A DNA stretch of 64,000 nucleotides from Cupriavidus pauculus (GCF_003854935.1 NZ_CP033969.1:2728001-2792000), one strand, 5' to 3'. Positions 45,055 through 54,221 are shown, numbered from the stretch's first letter. Program-made: numbers and translations. Notes: generated by a model from the letters alone, not told the origin.

Positions 45055-45389
45055 TGAAAAAACAGCAGCCAGCGTCTCTATTTGGCCGCCGGCTTCGGAC
45101 CGCCCGGCGCGACGAGGATATTCCACAAGACAAACTGGGCGTCCAAATTGGACTTGATGAACATACAGCGAGCGCGCGAATTAGCCGTTACGAAACAGGC
45201 GTGCACGAACCGCCGTTTGAAATCGCTTTGAAGTTGGCGAAGGTGCTGCGTGTGCCAGCGGCATATTTTTATTGCGAAGACGAAGACCTCGCAGAAATAG
45301 TGCTGGCGTGGAGTCGCATATCAAATTCCGAGCGTAAGCGCCTTAGGCAACTGGTTGCAACAATGCTCCCCGAAGGTCTCATCAAATAG
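45054..45389 (+). CDS. XRE family transcriptional regulator
   Basis: 111 residues. Cro/C1 helix-turn-helix in residues 8-68 (LFGRRLRTARRDEDIPQDKL, ARISRYETGVHEPPFEIALK, LRVPAAYFYCED) and a helical tail. No ribosome-binding site is possible right before the start because the operator overlaps it, so the transcript may be leaderless or the gene weakly translated. Possible repressor of element genes. Confidence 0.85.
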   Translation: MKKQQPASLFGRRLRTARRDEDIPQDKLGVQIGLDEHTASARISRYETGVHEPPFEIALKLAKVLRVPAAYFYCEDEDLAEIVLAWSRISNSERKRLRQLVATMLPEGLIK

Positions 45390-45456
45390 CACCACAGAAA
45401 ACGAGCTGGCTCCGGAACGCTCTCATGTGCCCCGCGACTCGGGCTCAGCGCTTCCC

Positions 45457-45530
45457 CGTGTGCACAACTTCGCTGCCCACACCACAAGGGTGTGGACAGC
45501 CGCCTATCGGCGGTTCCGAAGTTGCACACA
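45457..45530. repeat. Branched inverted repeat (three-way junction)
   Basis: Outer arms GTGTGCACAACTTCG (45457-45471) and CGAAGTTGCACACAC (45516-45530) pair at 13 of 15 positions. They enclose two perfect hairpins: CCACACC-ACAA-GGGTGTGG (45476-45494) and CCGCC-TATC-GGCGG (45499-45512). Could be a folded RNA, a terminator-like element or a recombination/binding site. Confidence 0.65.
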
Positions 45531-45743
45531 CTCGAACGCCTGACGCGCCGGCGATGCCGGCTTGCCCTAGTTTCATTTTTTGAAAGTGAAAACGTCGACA
45601 CCTGACGGTGTTCGGGGTCAGATGCGCGTCGTTCGCTTGTAGCCGGGGCAATAACGCTCATTGCTGGGGGAGCGATTTCTCGCCGTCTCAGGGCGGATAG
45701 ACAAAAGGAATGTGGGGAAGTTGACTAGGTGACCACGATGGCG

Positions 45744-45784
45744 GATGTCCATGGGCATCAAGTTCTGAGGTGGATGTCCATACC
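45744..45784. repeat. TGTCCAT repeats at right end of the element
   Basis: GATGTCCAT at 45744-45752 and 45773-45781, 29 bases apart. ATGTCCATACC (45774-45784) is identical to the left-end copy at 5150-5160, and the outermost copy is the inverse of ATGGACATC at 5099-5107. Confidence 0.6.
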
Positions 45785-45800
45785 CCCTTATGCGCGGGTG

Positions 45801-46513
45801 TTACGGAACTGCGTTCGGAACTGCGCCAGGAGGCAAAGATGCCAGGCCGTTCCATCCAGATCGCCGCCGGCCATACGCTCTCGTTGACGTTCTTGCCAAG
45901 GTGGTTGAAGCAGTTCCACCAACAAACCGGTGATTTCAATGCGCGAGTCGTCGCAGCGAACGTTCACGATGCCGTCGTCGCATTGGCTGAAGGCAGTTGC
46001 GACTTGATGATCGGCTATCACCATCCACTCGTGCCGATCCTGCTCGACCGCGACAAGTTCGCCGGCATCACGTTAGGCCATGAGGATTTCATCCCTGTAT
46101 CTGCGCCAGACGACCGCGGCAAACCGATCTTTTCGCTGCCGGGCACGACCGACGCTCCGCTCCCGTACCTCGCGTACACGGCCACGACATTCATGGGACG
46201 CGTTGTCGATATGATCTTGAACAGCGCCGACGCACCGTACCATCTGCGTAGCTGCTACGAGGCGGACATGGCGATGTTGCTGATGAAGATGGTGGTCGAG
46301 CGATACGGCGTTGCGTGGTTACCGGTAAGCGCGGTTGCGGAGGAGATCGCAGCGGGACGCCTCGTCCAGGCGGGCCACGACACCTGGACTGCTCAATTGG
46401 AAATCAGGTGCTACCGGGCGATTGCCAACGCCAACCCTACGCTGCAAGACCTGTGGCAGTCATTGGACAATACTTCATCGTGTGAACACGTCGAAGATGA
46501 TGCTCCAGTCTGA
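45801..46513 (+). pseudogene. LysR (HypT-like) regulator, 3' half
   Basis: Complete effector-binding half of the regulator whose DNA-binding half is at 4850-5069: ELRSELRQEAKMPGRSIQIA, HTLSLTFLPRWLKQF, DLMIGYHHPLVPILLD, VVERYGVAWLPVSAVAEEI. An ATG inside the element (45770) leaves an open frame but no DNA-binding domain, so the product could not regulate normally. Confidence 0.9.
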
Positions 46514-46629
46514 ACAAGCGGCGAAGGGAAGGGGAGTCGCTGGGACCTGTTGGCAGAATGCGGGGAAGCAATGACCGCGGAATGGTTGCAAGGGTCATCC
46601 GTCGACACAGAACTAGAAAGGCCTACAGA

Positions 46630-49600
46630 ATGCGCGCGTTCGAGATCGAGATCTCAAAGCCAACGAATGCTGACAGCTTCGAAAACATGTGCACGGATGT
46701 CTACGGTGTCGTGTTCGACGATCCGACTCCAAAGAGGAACGGCAGATCAGGGCAGAAGCAGGGCGGTGTAGACATTTTCGTTACATCAAGAGCCGGTCGA
46801 ATTGGCATCCAGTGCAAGCGGTATGTCGATGGCGGGGTGACCACCAAGACAATTGATGATGAGGTTGCCGCGGCCGACGCGGCGGGTTGGAAGATTGTCC
46901 GCCTCATAATTGCCACGACAGCTGCAAGCGACACGGCGCTCGTCAAGCACGCACAGGAAGTCAGCGACCTTCGGCAGGCCAATGGCCAATTCTTGGTCGA
47001 AGTGGAATCGTGGACCGAGATATGCAACCACATCCAACGATACGACGCATTGCATCCGAAATACTCCCCAAACAGCGCGGGCGGTGCCATTGCGGTGCTA
47101 CGTGAGCAGGGAGAAAGGACTGGGGCGCAGATCGCTGCCATGCCTGCGACGATGGAAGCAACATTCAAGGCGGCACTATTGCAGATGTTGCCTACAGGTC
47201 GGACAGATTCACCGAATGGGCTTGTGACGAGGCAGCTTGACAAGGTGAACGACCTGCTGCGCGGCCTGAAATTTCAGGCTGCGCAGGAGTTGCTTGCCAC
47301 TCTCGAAACCGAGATCGCGAGCTTCGACAGACATCAGAAGGCGCGCTGGACTCTTCAGAATGGCATTGCACACTGGCAACAGAATCGTGAGGAGGTCGCT
47401 GCTGAGTGGTTTCTACGTGCCTATGACCTGTTTTGGGATGACGAGCGCATCGCCGCTAACAAAATCCGAGCGCATATCATCCAGGGAGACCTCAAGCTTG
47501 CCAACGCTGAAGGGGCACGCCTGCTAGGCCTATTCCCGCTTTCGCTCCATGTTTGGCTAGCGGCTACCAATGCTCGAATCTGCGAGAACGAGGACTTGAC
47601 GGAAGCCGAATTGCCGGCGCGCTTCAGAGAAGAAGCAGATGCGCTGCAAATGATGGCCTACGCCTTTTATCGGCAACAGAGCGACTTGGCGGTAACCTAC
47701 GCACGGCGAGCTTTACGCGCAAAGGATGCAGGCCTTTTCACCCGCAAAGGGGCCGCAGGCATCATCGTTAGCGTCGCAGGAAAGGACGGGATTTCCGCGG
47801 ACTTCGACGCCTACGCCGAAGATTTGCGTGAGGGTCTCGATGAGGTAATCGCCGCGTTCGAGCCTGCGGCAACAGAACTATGGCGGATCGAAAATAGCCA
47901 GCACAGGGCCGAAGCTGCCTCGCACGTGGCGCTTGCCCACATGCTAACCGGCAAGCCTGGCGTGGCGCTCGCCATATGCGAGCGAATCGAAACGGAAATT
48001 CCTGAGTATGCCGATAACGTGGCCGCCCTACACATCGGATCCTTGCTCTTCCTCCGCCGGCACGAGGATCTTGTTAAATTTTCCATAGCCCACCTCAATG
48101 CGCTGGACGAAGACGGATTGCTCCTTGCGGCCGAAACGGCCGCAAACCGAGGCGAGTCCGAGGCATTTGCTCGCATCACTCACGCATTGCGCGAGCATGC
48201 GCCGGACGAGAAACCGGTTGTCAAGCTGCTTGAAATGGTGTGCGCGTGCAACTCCGGCCAATCCGAAAAGGTGGTCAAGGAAGTCAGTGAGACGCCCGCT
48301 GATGGCCTTGATCTGATTACACTCAGCGCCTTTGCGGGGCTGATGCTCAATGCCGGCCGTGACAGCGAAGCGCTCCGGTTTGTCGAGGTCATAAAGAAGC
48401 GAGTCTCCACCCATTCGAGTTCGCGCGAGCGTCTGATCGTCGCGGATATTTTGATTCGCGCCGATCAGTTCTCCGACGCCGTCGGCCTCTTGGAGTCGGT
48501 GGACCCCAGCGGCCGCAGCCTACCAATTCAGACGCGACGACTGCGTGCCCTATTGTTTGGTGGGTACCGGCGAAAGTCAAAAGACCTCCTGGAAAAAGTG
48601 CCACCCGAATGGCTTTCAGATGACGCCTTCCGCCGCCTAGCGATGGGCGTCGCACAAGAAGCCAATGACTGGAGCCAGCTCGAACTGCTTGCGAGACTGC
48701 ATCGCGAGGCCCATCCAGAGCGGGCGGAAGCATGGGTCTTTTGGTACCAAGTTGTTCTTCATACCAGACCACCCGCACAAATCCGAAACGCCTTCAGCGA
48801 GGCGCCCGAGCGTCTTACGGGGACCCTGAAGCAGATCGCGCACTTGGCGGCGGCAGAGTTGCAGTATGGCAAGCCAGAGGTCGGGTACGCGCGGCTTTAT
48901 CGCATGTTCCGCTCGAACATGGACGACGTCAGTGCCGCCTCCTCCTATCTAATGGGAGTTTTGATCGGTCACCGAGCCAGACACGGTAGAACACACTTTC
49001 CGGAGGTGAGGCCTGGCTCCATGGTGACGCTTGAGGGCGCGGACAGGAGCATCGTAAAAATCGTGATCGATCCTGCAGGCATGACGGATCTGCCGAAATC
49101 TGCGAGATTCCTTGCTGCGGACAGCCCGCTGGCGAAAACGATGCTAGGACTGGCATGCGGCGACACCGTTGACATCGAGGGAACGTTCGATGTTCGCAAT
49201 TTCACGATTCGTGAGATCAGTGATGCTCATCAAGGACTGGGCGAGTACGCGCACGAACTCTTGTCGAAATCGCTAGAACCCGCGCCTGGTCTGCAGCTCT
49301 TCAGCCTGACCGAGAAAGAGGATGGGAACCTGGATGTCTCGCCCATCCATGACCGACTCAAGGCGCAAACGCAACGTAGCAAATCGGTAATGGAGCAATA
49401 CGCCGAGAGCAAGCTTCCGCTTGGCTTGTGTGCGCAAATGCTCGGCGCCGACGGCATGCAAATGGTCTTCAGTTGGGACCAGCGCAACCCTCCGCTCGCA
49501 AGTGGTGTCACCACAGCGCCAGAGCTTGAGGCCGCAAGTGCATTGTTGCTCGACCAATCGTTCCCCGTTGTGATGGACGCGCTCACGCTGGCTGAACTTG

Positions 49601-50628
49601 TCCGCTTTGGACAGGGTGATCTTCTCTCAGTGTTGCCACGGGTGTATGTTTGCCGGGGGACCTACGATCGATTCAAACAAGCGGAAGTCGAGGCGTTGGA
49701 TTCTCGCGCAGAGGGACATGCGGCCGATATAGATGGGCAGTTCGCATTCTTGCCTATCACGGAAGAGGCTCGCAAGTGGAAGGCAAGCCAATATACCGAA
49801 GCATTGAGGCTAATGGACGAACACTGCGAAGTTTGCCCGGTGTATGGGCCGGAGCAAATGCCTCACGAACTCATCCTTCTAAAGGATCTTCTCGATACAG
49901 ATACCTATGACGCGCTCGCGTTGTGCCTCGAAAAGGGGGCAGCCTTGTTCTCGGTGGATGAACGCCTTAGGAACTGGGTCTATGGAGTGTTTGGTATCAA
50001 GGGTGTGTTCCCCTATCTCGTGGCGATGAAGGGCTTGCAGGACGGCAAGATCTCACGTGGTGATCACGCAGAGTTCGCCCTCAACTCGGCGCTGCACAAT
50101 CGCACCGTTTTCGCCCTTCATGCAGATGACGTCTTTTGGGGACTCCAGCAGCCGCAGATGGCGGCGCGGACGCTTGAATTTGTTGCCACCCACCTCGCAA
50201 CCGCGCTCAATCGCCGGTACGCGATCGGCCTAGCGCGCGACCTGATTCAAGGAATGCCAAACGTGTCCATGCAGTACGGCGCAGTTGTAGAGTTCGTGAA
50301 ATTTATCGCCAATGGCTTGTTTCGCAGAAAGGATAACGTCACAGGAATGCGCGAGGGCTTTGCCCGATGGTTGCGGCAAGTAGCGGACATGTTGTTTGCT
50401 TATACCTCGCCGTATCCCGCTACACGAGAGATTCCCAGGGAAGACAAGGCTGAATTTCTCAACGTGCTGGAGCATGGCTTAGAAACGGGAATTGCATTGG
50501 CCGGGGAGGGCGGCGCGATAGAGCCGCCCGCGATCGGAGCGCTCTATTGCAGAACCGGCTTCGTCGTTCATCAGCCAAATGCGAAAGCGCTCACAAACGT
50601 CACGGTGTCACCGGCAACGGCAAGCTAA
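46630..50628 (+). CDS. Mrr-like nuclease - TPR - GreAB-C - PIN conflict protein
   Basis: About 1332 residues from ATG 46630. Residues 1-135 form a PD-(D/E)xK nuclease: E18, D48 (GGVDIFV), Q61-C-K63 (IGIQCKRY), then RLIIATTAAS, as in Mrr-type restriction enzymes. Residues about 200-780 are tandem helical TPR-like repeats. Around 790-867 a GreA/GreB C-terminal-like beta domain appears (RPGSMVTLEGADRSIVKIVI, LAADSPLAKTMLGLACGDTV). From about 977 a PIN-type RNase region follows (FPVVMDALTLAELVRF … LFSVDERLRNWVYG, acidic residues present), then a helical tail. TPR-GreAB-C-PIN proteins were proposed from genome analysis as conflict/defence components; the fused nuclease would add DNA cleavage. Single gene in the flank of the element. 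Confidence 0.75.
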   Translation: MRAFEIEISKPTNADSFENMCTDVYGVVFDDPTPKRNGRSGQKQGGVDIFVTSRAGRIGIQCKRYVDGGVTTKTIDDEVAAADAAGWKIVRLIIATTAASDTALVKHAQEVSDLRQANGQFLVEVESWTEICNHIQRYDALHPKYSPNSAGGAIAVLREQGERTGAQIAAMPATMEATFKAALLQMLPTGRTDSPNGLVTRQLDKVNDLLRGLKFQAAQELLATLETEIASFDRHQKARWTLQNGIAHWQQNREEVAAEWFLRAYDLFWDDERIAANKIRAHIIQGDLKLANAEGARLLGLFPLSLHVWLAATNARICENEDLTEAELPARFREEADALQMMAYAFYRQQSDLAVTYARRALRAKDAGLFTRKGAAGIIVSVAGKDGISADFDAYAEDLREGLDEVIAAFEPAATELWRIENSQHRAEAASHVALAHMLTGKPGVALAICERIETEIPEYADNVAALHIGSLLFLRRHEDLVKFSIAHLNALDEDGLLLAAETAANRGESEAFARITHALREHAPDEKPVVKLLEMVCACNSGQSEKVVKEVSETPADGLDLITLSAFAGLMLNAGRDSEALRFVEVIKKRVSTHSSSRERLIVADILIRADQFSDAVGLLESVDPSGRSLPIQTRRLRALLFGGYRRKSKDLLEKVPPEWLSDDAFRRLAMGVAQEANDWSQLELLARLHREAHPERAEAWVFWYQVVLHTRPPAQIRNAFSEAPERLTGTLKQIAHLAAAELQYGKPEVGYARLYRMFRSNMDDVSAASSYLMGVLIGHRARHGRTHFPEVRPGSMVTLEGADRSIVKIVIDPAGMTDLPKSARFLAADSPLAKTMLGLACGDTVDIEGTFDVRNFTIREISDAHQGLGEYAHELLSKSLEPAPGLQLFSLTEKEDGNLDVSPIHDRLKAQTQRSKSVMEQYAESKLPLGLCAQMLGADGMQMVFSWDQRNPPLASGVTTAPELEAASALLLDQSFPVVMDALTLAELVRFGQGDLLSVLPRVYVCRGTYDRFKQAEVEALDSRAEGHAADIDGQFAFLPITEEARKWKASQYTEALRLMDEHCEVCPVYGPEQMPHELILLKDLLDTDTYDALALCLEKGAALFSVDERLRNWVYGVFGIKGVFPYLVAMKGLQDGKISRGDHAEFALNSALHNRTVFALHADDVFWGLQQPQMAARTLEFVATHLATALNRRYAIGLARDLIQGMPNVSMQYGAVVEFVKFIANGLFRRKDNVTGMREGFARWLRQVADMLFAYTSPYPATREIPREDKAEFLNVLEHGLETGIALAGEGGAIEPPAIGALYCRTGFVVHQPNAKALTNVTVSPATAS

Positions 50629-50784
50629 TAGGACGGCGACGGGTCAACGCGTAGGGCAGGGCAGGCCAGCTTTCGTCGCATCACCTATACGTTGCGCATG
50701 AATGACGCACGTGCATTTGGCAATCCGCTGATATCGTGGCAGCAATGCGTGGCTAGTAGTCAATCATAAGCGTTCTGCTCGCGT

Positions 50785-51190
50785 CCACCGACGCTTTGCC
50801 GTGACCGCCAGGCAATTGGCTGCCTTGGCAGTGCGGCCCATCTTCAGGCTATCGGCGGCAGTTGGAATCTGCCCCCGTCTGCGAGATAGATGAAGCCCTG
50901 CTTCGCGATGGCATAATGGAAGCAGGCCTAGCCTACGAGGCCACCCCAATGTCTCATTGGTGGCCGCCAAAAGCCCGCGCAAGCGGGCTTTTGTTCGTCT
51001 CTATGGCTCAGAATTGCGCTGAAGGCGAACCTGAGCACTCGAGCGTGGCGCGATGTGTGAACGAGAAATAGCAGTTAGAGGATTTTCAGATTCAGCGCTA
51101 GTTGGCGGCGGCACAACACTCCACAGGCTCGTATAGCCGGTAACCCAGCCAGTGACAACGATGCCGAGACTATTCGCGTATCCATATGCC
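50785..51190 (-). pseudogene. Degraded DD-carboxypeptidase fragment
   Basis: 50786-50864 is nearly identical to 3019-3097 of the intact carboxypeptidase gene, in the same orientation; translated it reads SLKMGRTAKAANCLAVTAKR against LKTGHTAKAGYCLAVTAKR. The KTG box is mutated to KMG and the frame is open only briefly. A further weak match (YANSLGI) lies near 51175. A decayed paralogue or duplicated piece. Confidence 0.65.
50969..50992. terminator. Bidirectional terminator
   Basis: AAAAGCCCGC-GCAA-GCGGGCTTTT, a perfect palindrome with A- and T-runs, able to stop transcription from both sides. Confidence 0.85.
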
Positions 51191-51237
51191 GAATGGTGGT
51201 GCCCTGGGCGGGTGCAGCGGTGCCGATATGCCGTAAG

Positions 51238-52338
51238 CTAAGCACTCATCCTTGGGATTGCGTAGACATTTTGCCGAGAATCTACGTTCATTCGACGATA
51301 CGTGACCCTCAACCAATGGGGAGTTGCCTTCCTAAAACGGGCAGCTTCATCCGGATTTTTGTGTTCGATCCTGTCGGCAACGAGGTTCACGGCGTTTTTT
51401 ACTATTCCATAGATTGAGTCCCGGCCTAAAGGAACAGCTTGCTCGTCTCCGTGGAGCCGGGATACCAAGGGCGTTGCTGACGGAGGAGGAGGAATGTGGA
51501 TACCACGTGCCGCCAAGTATCTGTAAATGGCATACTTGGCCGAAGGATTCAGGACAATCTTCCTTGCCTGCTGCCCGCTCGCGTTCCTTAAAGAAAGCGA
51601 CCACGTTTCATCTCCGGAGCTTGGTGACTTGTAGCAAAACAAATCGGACAGGCGGATACAGGCCAACTCCTCCCCGCGGATGCCAGTGTTTCCCATGAAC
51701 CGAATTACGAAGAGCATCCGCTCGGCCTCGTCATGCGCTGGATGTCCGACTGGAAACTTCTCGCACTCTAACTCGAGCTCTCGGAGTAATCGAACAAACG
51801 ACAAAAGGGGCAGGGATCTCGAGGGCTTTGTGGATCCCATGGCACTTTTCTTCCGACGGATTCGTCGCTCGCGGAAGAGGTTATATTGGATGTGCCGGAA
51901 ATCGACCAGAAACGAAAATAAACTTTCCAAGACGCGAAATGCGAATGAGCAGCTCGCGTCCGACAAAGCTCCCTCGAACGGCCGCCAATCTCCGGCAGTA
52001 CGACGCCGATTGCGCATTCCGCACCAGGAGTCTGGAGGATCCCGGAGAAATGCATCATAGAAGTCTAGGTCTGACGGGGTGATTTCGGCCAACAGCTTTC
52101 GATCGATGAAGAGCGCCCAGCAGTAAAACCTATGGACTTCCTTCTCATAGGCACGCTCCGTAGCATGGGTAGCAAATCCAGACAGCCACTGCAGTACAGT
52201 CCCCAGCTCCTGATACGCGCCATCATGTAAAGCGCGATCGACGGGATCGCAAGGATGCCCTGGTTGGCATAGAGTTCGGAGATCCCTCAGGGAAGAAGGA
52301 AACGGTGAGATGCTTAGCCCATCTTCTTGAGCGGCCAT
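51238..52338 (-). CDS. Tyrosine recombinase/integrase, degenerate C-terminus
   Basis: About 366 residues from the ATG at 52338 (MAAQEDGLSISPF). Core-binding region WLSGFATHATERAYEKEVHR, first catalytic Arg in FMGNTGIRGEELACIRLSDL, then ATPHWLRVTYRRMNV, where integrases have HWLRHTYAT. After this the protein ends quickly: the second His and the Tyr nucleophile region are missing. Probably an inactivated integrase left by an older insertion in this flank, or a protein acting only with partners. Confidence 0.7.
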   Translation of the reverse strand: MAAQEDGLSISPFPSSLRDLRTLCQPGHPCDPVDRALHDGAYQELGTVLQWLSGFATHATERAYEKEVHRFYCWALFIDRKLLAEITPSDLDFYDAFLRDPPDSWCGMRNRRRTAGDWRPFEGALSDASCSFAFRVLESLFSFLVDFRHIQYNLFRERRIRRKKSAMGSTKPSRSLPLLSFVRLLRELELECEKFPVGHPAHDEAERMLFVIRFMGNTGIRGEELACIRLSDLFCYKSPSSGDETWSLSLRNASGQQARKIVLNPSAKYAIYRYLAARGIHIPPPPSATPLVSRLHGDEQAVPLGRDSIYGIVKNAVNLVADRIEHKNPDEAARFRKATPHWLRVTYRRMNVDSRQNVYAIPRMSA

Positions 52339-52718
52339 GTAAACTCCTGCGGCACGTATGCGTTGGACATCATCGCACGGGTCGAAGGCATTCGGCCGAT
52401 AACAAAACTGTGGGCAGTAAGGGATGCAAATGAAAAAGTATGTTTGTTTTGGCGCGTATGAGCCGAAGAGCATTCGGACACGTATTTACGTCGCGATCAA
52501 ACATAGTTTTGCGTCTTTCGACTGGGAAAACCAGAGTCGGCCGTCGTTATCCATCTTTCATTTAACATAAGATAGATTGTTCCTCTGACACCTGTCTGTC
52601 GCCAACCCCATCCCAGCCACTTAACGCAGCCCCCGAAAACATTCAATACGGCACCCCGATCCGCGGCGACGCTGGCGCCTTATGCTGCATGGGCCATTCA
52701 TCGCAGCAAAGGAAACGT
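52339..52718. other. Transition to GC-rich chromosome
   Basis: No gene recognised. Base composition shifts abruptly near 52580 from mixed/AT-rich to the GC-rich codon use of the following genes, marking the right border of the accessory region. Confidence 0.5.
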
Positions 52719-54221
52719 ATGTCGACACGTCTGTTGTTCATCGGCGCCCTGATCTGGCTGGTGTCGTTGCCAGTCCTGGCGCAGGCACCGCGCTACGCGG
52801 CCAGTGTGCCGCCCGATATCGTGACGCCGTCCCGCGTGGACACGCGGATCGGGCCGCTGGAGTTCTTCGATGGCCTGCCCAACGACGCCACGGTCCAGAA
52901 GGTCTACGACCAGCTTGATTTCTCGCGCGGCATCCAGGCGTTCCTGTCCGGCATCCCGGCCGCTTCGCTGCAGGCCATGTGCACCGGGCTGCGCGAGGCC
53001 GGCGTCACGCCGAACCAGGCCATCGGCATCACCGAGAACCTGATGGACGCCCGGTCGCTGTTCCTGACGCCCAACGCCACCACGGTCTACAACTTCTTCT
53101 GCATCGATCTCAAGGACGGCCCGGTGGTGGTGGAAATCCCGCCCAACGCGCTGGGGCCGGTGGACGATGCCTATTTCCGCTTCGTGACCGACGTCGGGCT
53201 GACCGGCCCGGATCAGGGCAAAGGCGGCAAGTACCTGTTTGTGCCGCCCGACTACAAGGGCCCGCTGCCGGACAGCGGCTACTTCATCACCAGATCGCCC
53301 ACCTATATCAACTGGATCCTGTGCCGCGTGTTTGTCGAGCACGACGACGTGGCCGCGGCCGTGAAGCTGGTCAAGGACCGCGCCCGCGTCTATCCGCTGG
53401 CGGCCGCCGCCAAGCCGCCGCCGACGAAGTTCGTGAACCTGTCGGGCAAGAAATTCAACACGATCCATGCCAACGATTTCCGTTTCTTCGAGGAAATCGA
53501 CGCGGTCATCCAGCACGAGCCAGCCGACGCATTCGATCCGGAGATCGTCGGCCTGTTTGCCTCGATTGGCATCAAGAAAGGCCAGCCGTTCCGGCCCGAT
53601 GCCCGCATGAAGGCGCTGCTGGTGGATGCCGTGGCGGTGGGCAATGCGTCGGCGCGGGCCATCCTGTTCGCGTCGCGCGACCCGCGGCTCAAGTTCTTCC
53701 CGGACCGCCAATGGGGCAACGGCTTTATCGGCAACAGCTACCAGTTCCTGGATCACGGCGAGCGGATGCTCGACGCCCGCACGCTGTTCCACTACGCCGC
53801 CACCGGCATCACGCCGGCCATGGCGGCCGCCAAGCCCGGTACTGGCTCGGCCTACGCGTTCGCCGTGCGCGACGCGCGCGGGACCTACCTGGACGGCGGC
53901 AAGACCTACCGGATCACCCTGCCCGGCCCCGTGCCGGCCCGGCAGTTCTGGTCGTTCACGGTCTACGACGCACAGACCCGCTCGATGCTCGAAACCGACC
54001 AGAAGGCGGCCGGCATCGACAGCCACAGCAAGGGCCTGAAGGCGGGCCCCGATGGCTCTTACACGATCTGGTTCGGCCCGAAGGCGCCGCCGGGCCAGGC
54101 GTCGAACTGGGTGCAGACGCGGCCGGGCAAGAGCTGGCAGGTGATCCTGCGGCTGTACGGGCCGCTGGAGCCGTGGTTCGACAAGACGTGGAAACCGGGC
54201 GACCTGGAGCCCGTGGAATAG
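52719..54221 (+). CDS. DUF1254/DUF1214 domain secreted protein
   Basis: 500 residues from ATG 52719 (AAAGGAAA upstream). Signal peptide MSTRLLFIGALIWLVSLPVL-AQA. DUF1254 region in the first half (GPLEFFDGLPNDATVQKVYD, NATTVYNFFCIDLKDGPVVV) and DUF1214 in the last third (RITLPGPVPARQFWSFTVYD, SNWVQTRPGKSWQVILRLYG). Widespread periplasmic or envelope proteins of unknown biochemical role. Confidence 0.85.
   Translation: MSTRLLFIGALIWLVSLPVLAQAPRYAASVPPDIVTPSRVDTRIGPLEFFDGLPNDATVQKVYDQLDFSRGIQAFLSGIPAASLQAMCTGLREAGVTPNQAIGITENLMDARSLFLTPNATTVYNFFCIDLKDGPVVVEIPPNALGPVDDAYFRFVTDVGLTGPDQGKGGKYLFVPPDYKGPLPDSGYFITRSPTYINWILCRVFVEHDDVAAAVKLVKDRARVYPLAAAAKPPPTKFVNLSGKKFNTIHANDFRFFEEIDAVIQHEPADAFDPEIVGLFASIGIKKGQPFRPDARMKALLVDAVAVGNASARAILFASRDPRLKFFPDRQWGNGFIGNSYQFLDHGERMLDARTLFHYAATGITPAMAAAKPGTGSAYAFAVRDARGTYLDGGKTYRITLPGPVPARQFWSFTVYDAQTRSMLETDQKAAGIDSHSKGLKAGPDGSYTIWFGPKAPPGQASNWVQTRPGKSWQVILRLYGPLEPWFDKTWKPGDLEPVE

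Larger units (their letters stand above)
5070..45800. mobile_element. 40.7-kb element with recombinase trio, inserted in lysR
   Basis: Limits are set by the split lysR gene. GGTG occurs at both junctions (5066-5069 and 45797-45800), in the same codon phase, so the exact crossover lies within these four bases and no longer duplication is visible. The left end carries three adjacent tyrosine recombinase genes and a small coiled-coil gene reading toward the end, as in Tn554-family elements and related recombinase-trio elements. Both ends carry several copies of TGTCCAT. Cargo: opine-type catabolic cluster, aconitase X / decarboxylase / GMC catabolic block, response regulator, and small unknown genes. 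One recombinase is disrupted by an IS3-family element. Confidence 0.85.
45390..45800. other. Right terminal region of the element, no gene
   Basis: About 0.4 kb between xre and the insertion junction. Holds a strong branched inverted repeat (45457-45530) and the TGTCCAT repeats close to the end. No convincing open frame. Confidence 0.5.

Noticed and set aside
45457-45530. Integron attC site
   Set aside because: The inverted repeat lacks the conserved RYYYAAC and GTTRRRY core boxes, and no integron integrase or cassette array is present.
5070-45800. Interpretation as an integrative conjugative element or prophage
   Set aside because: No relaxase, type IV secretion, replication, capsid or packaging genes were seen; the recombinase set and simple ends fit a transposon.
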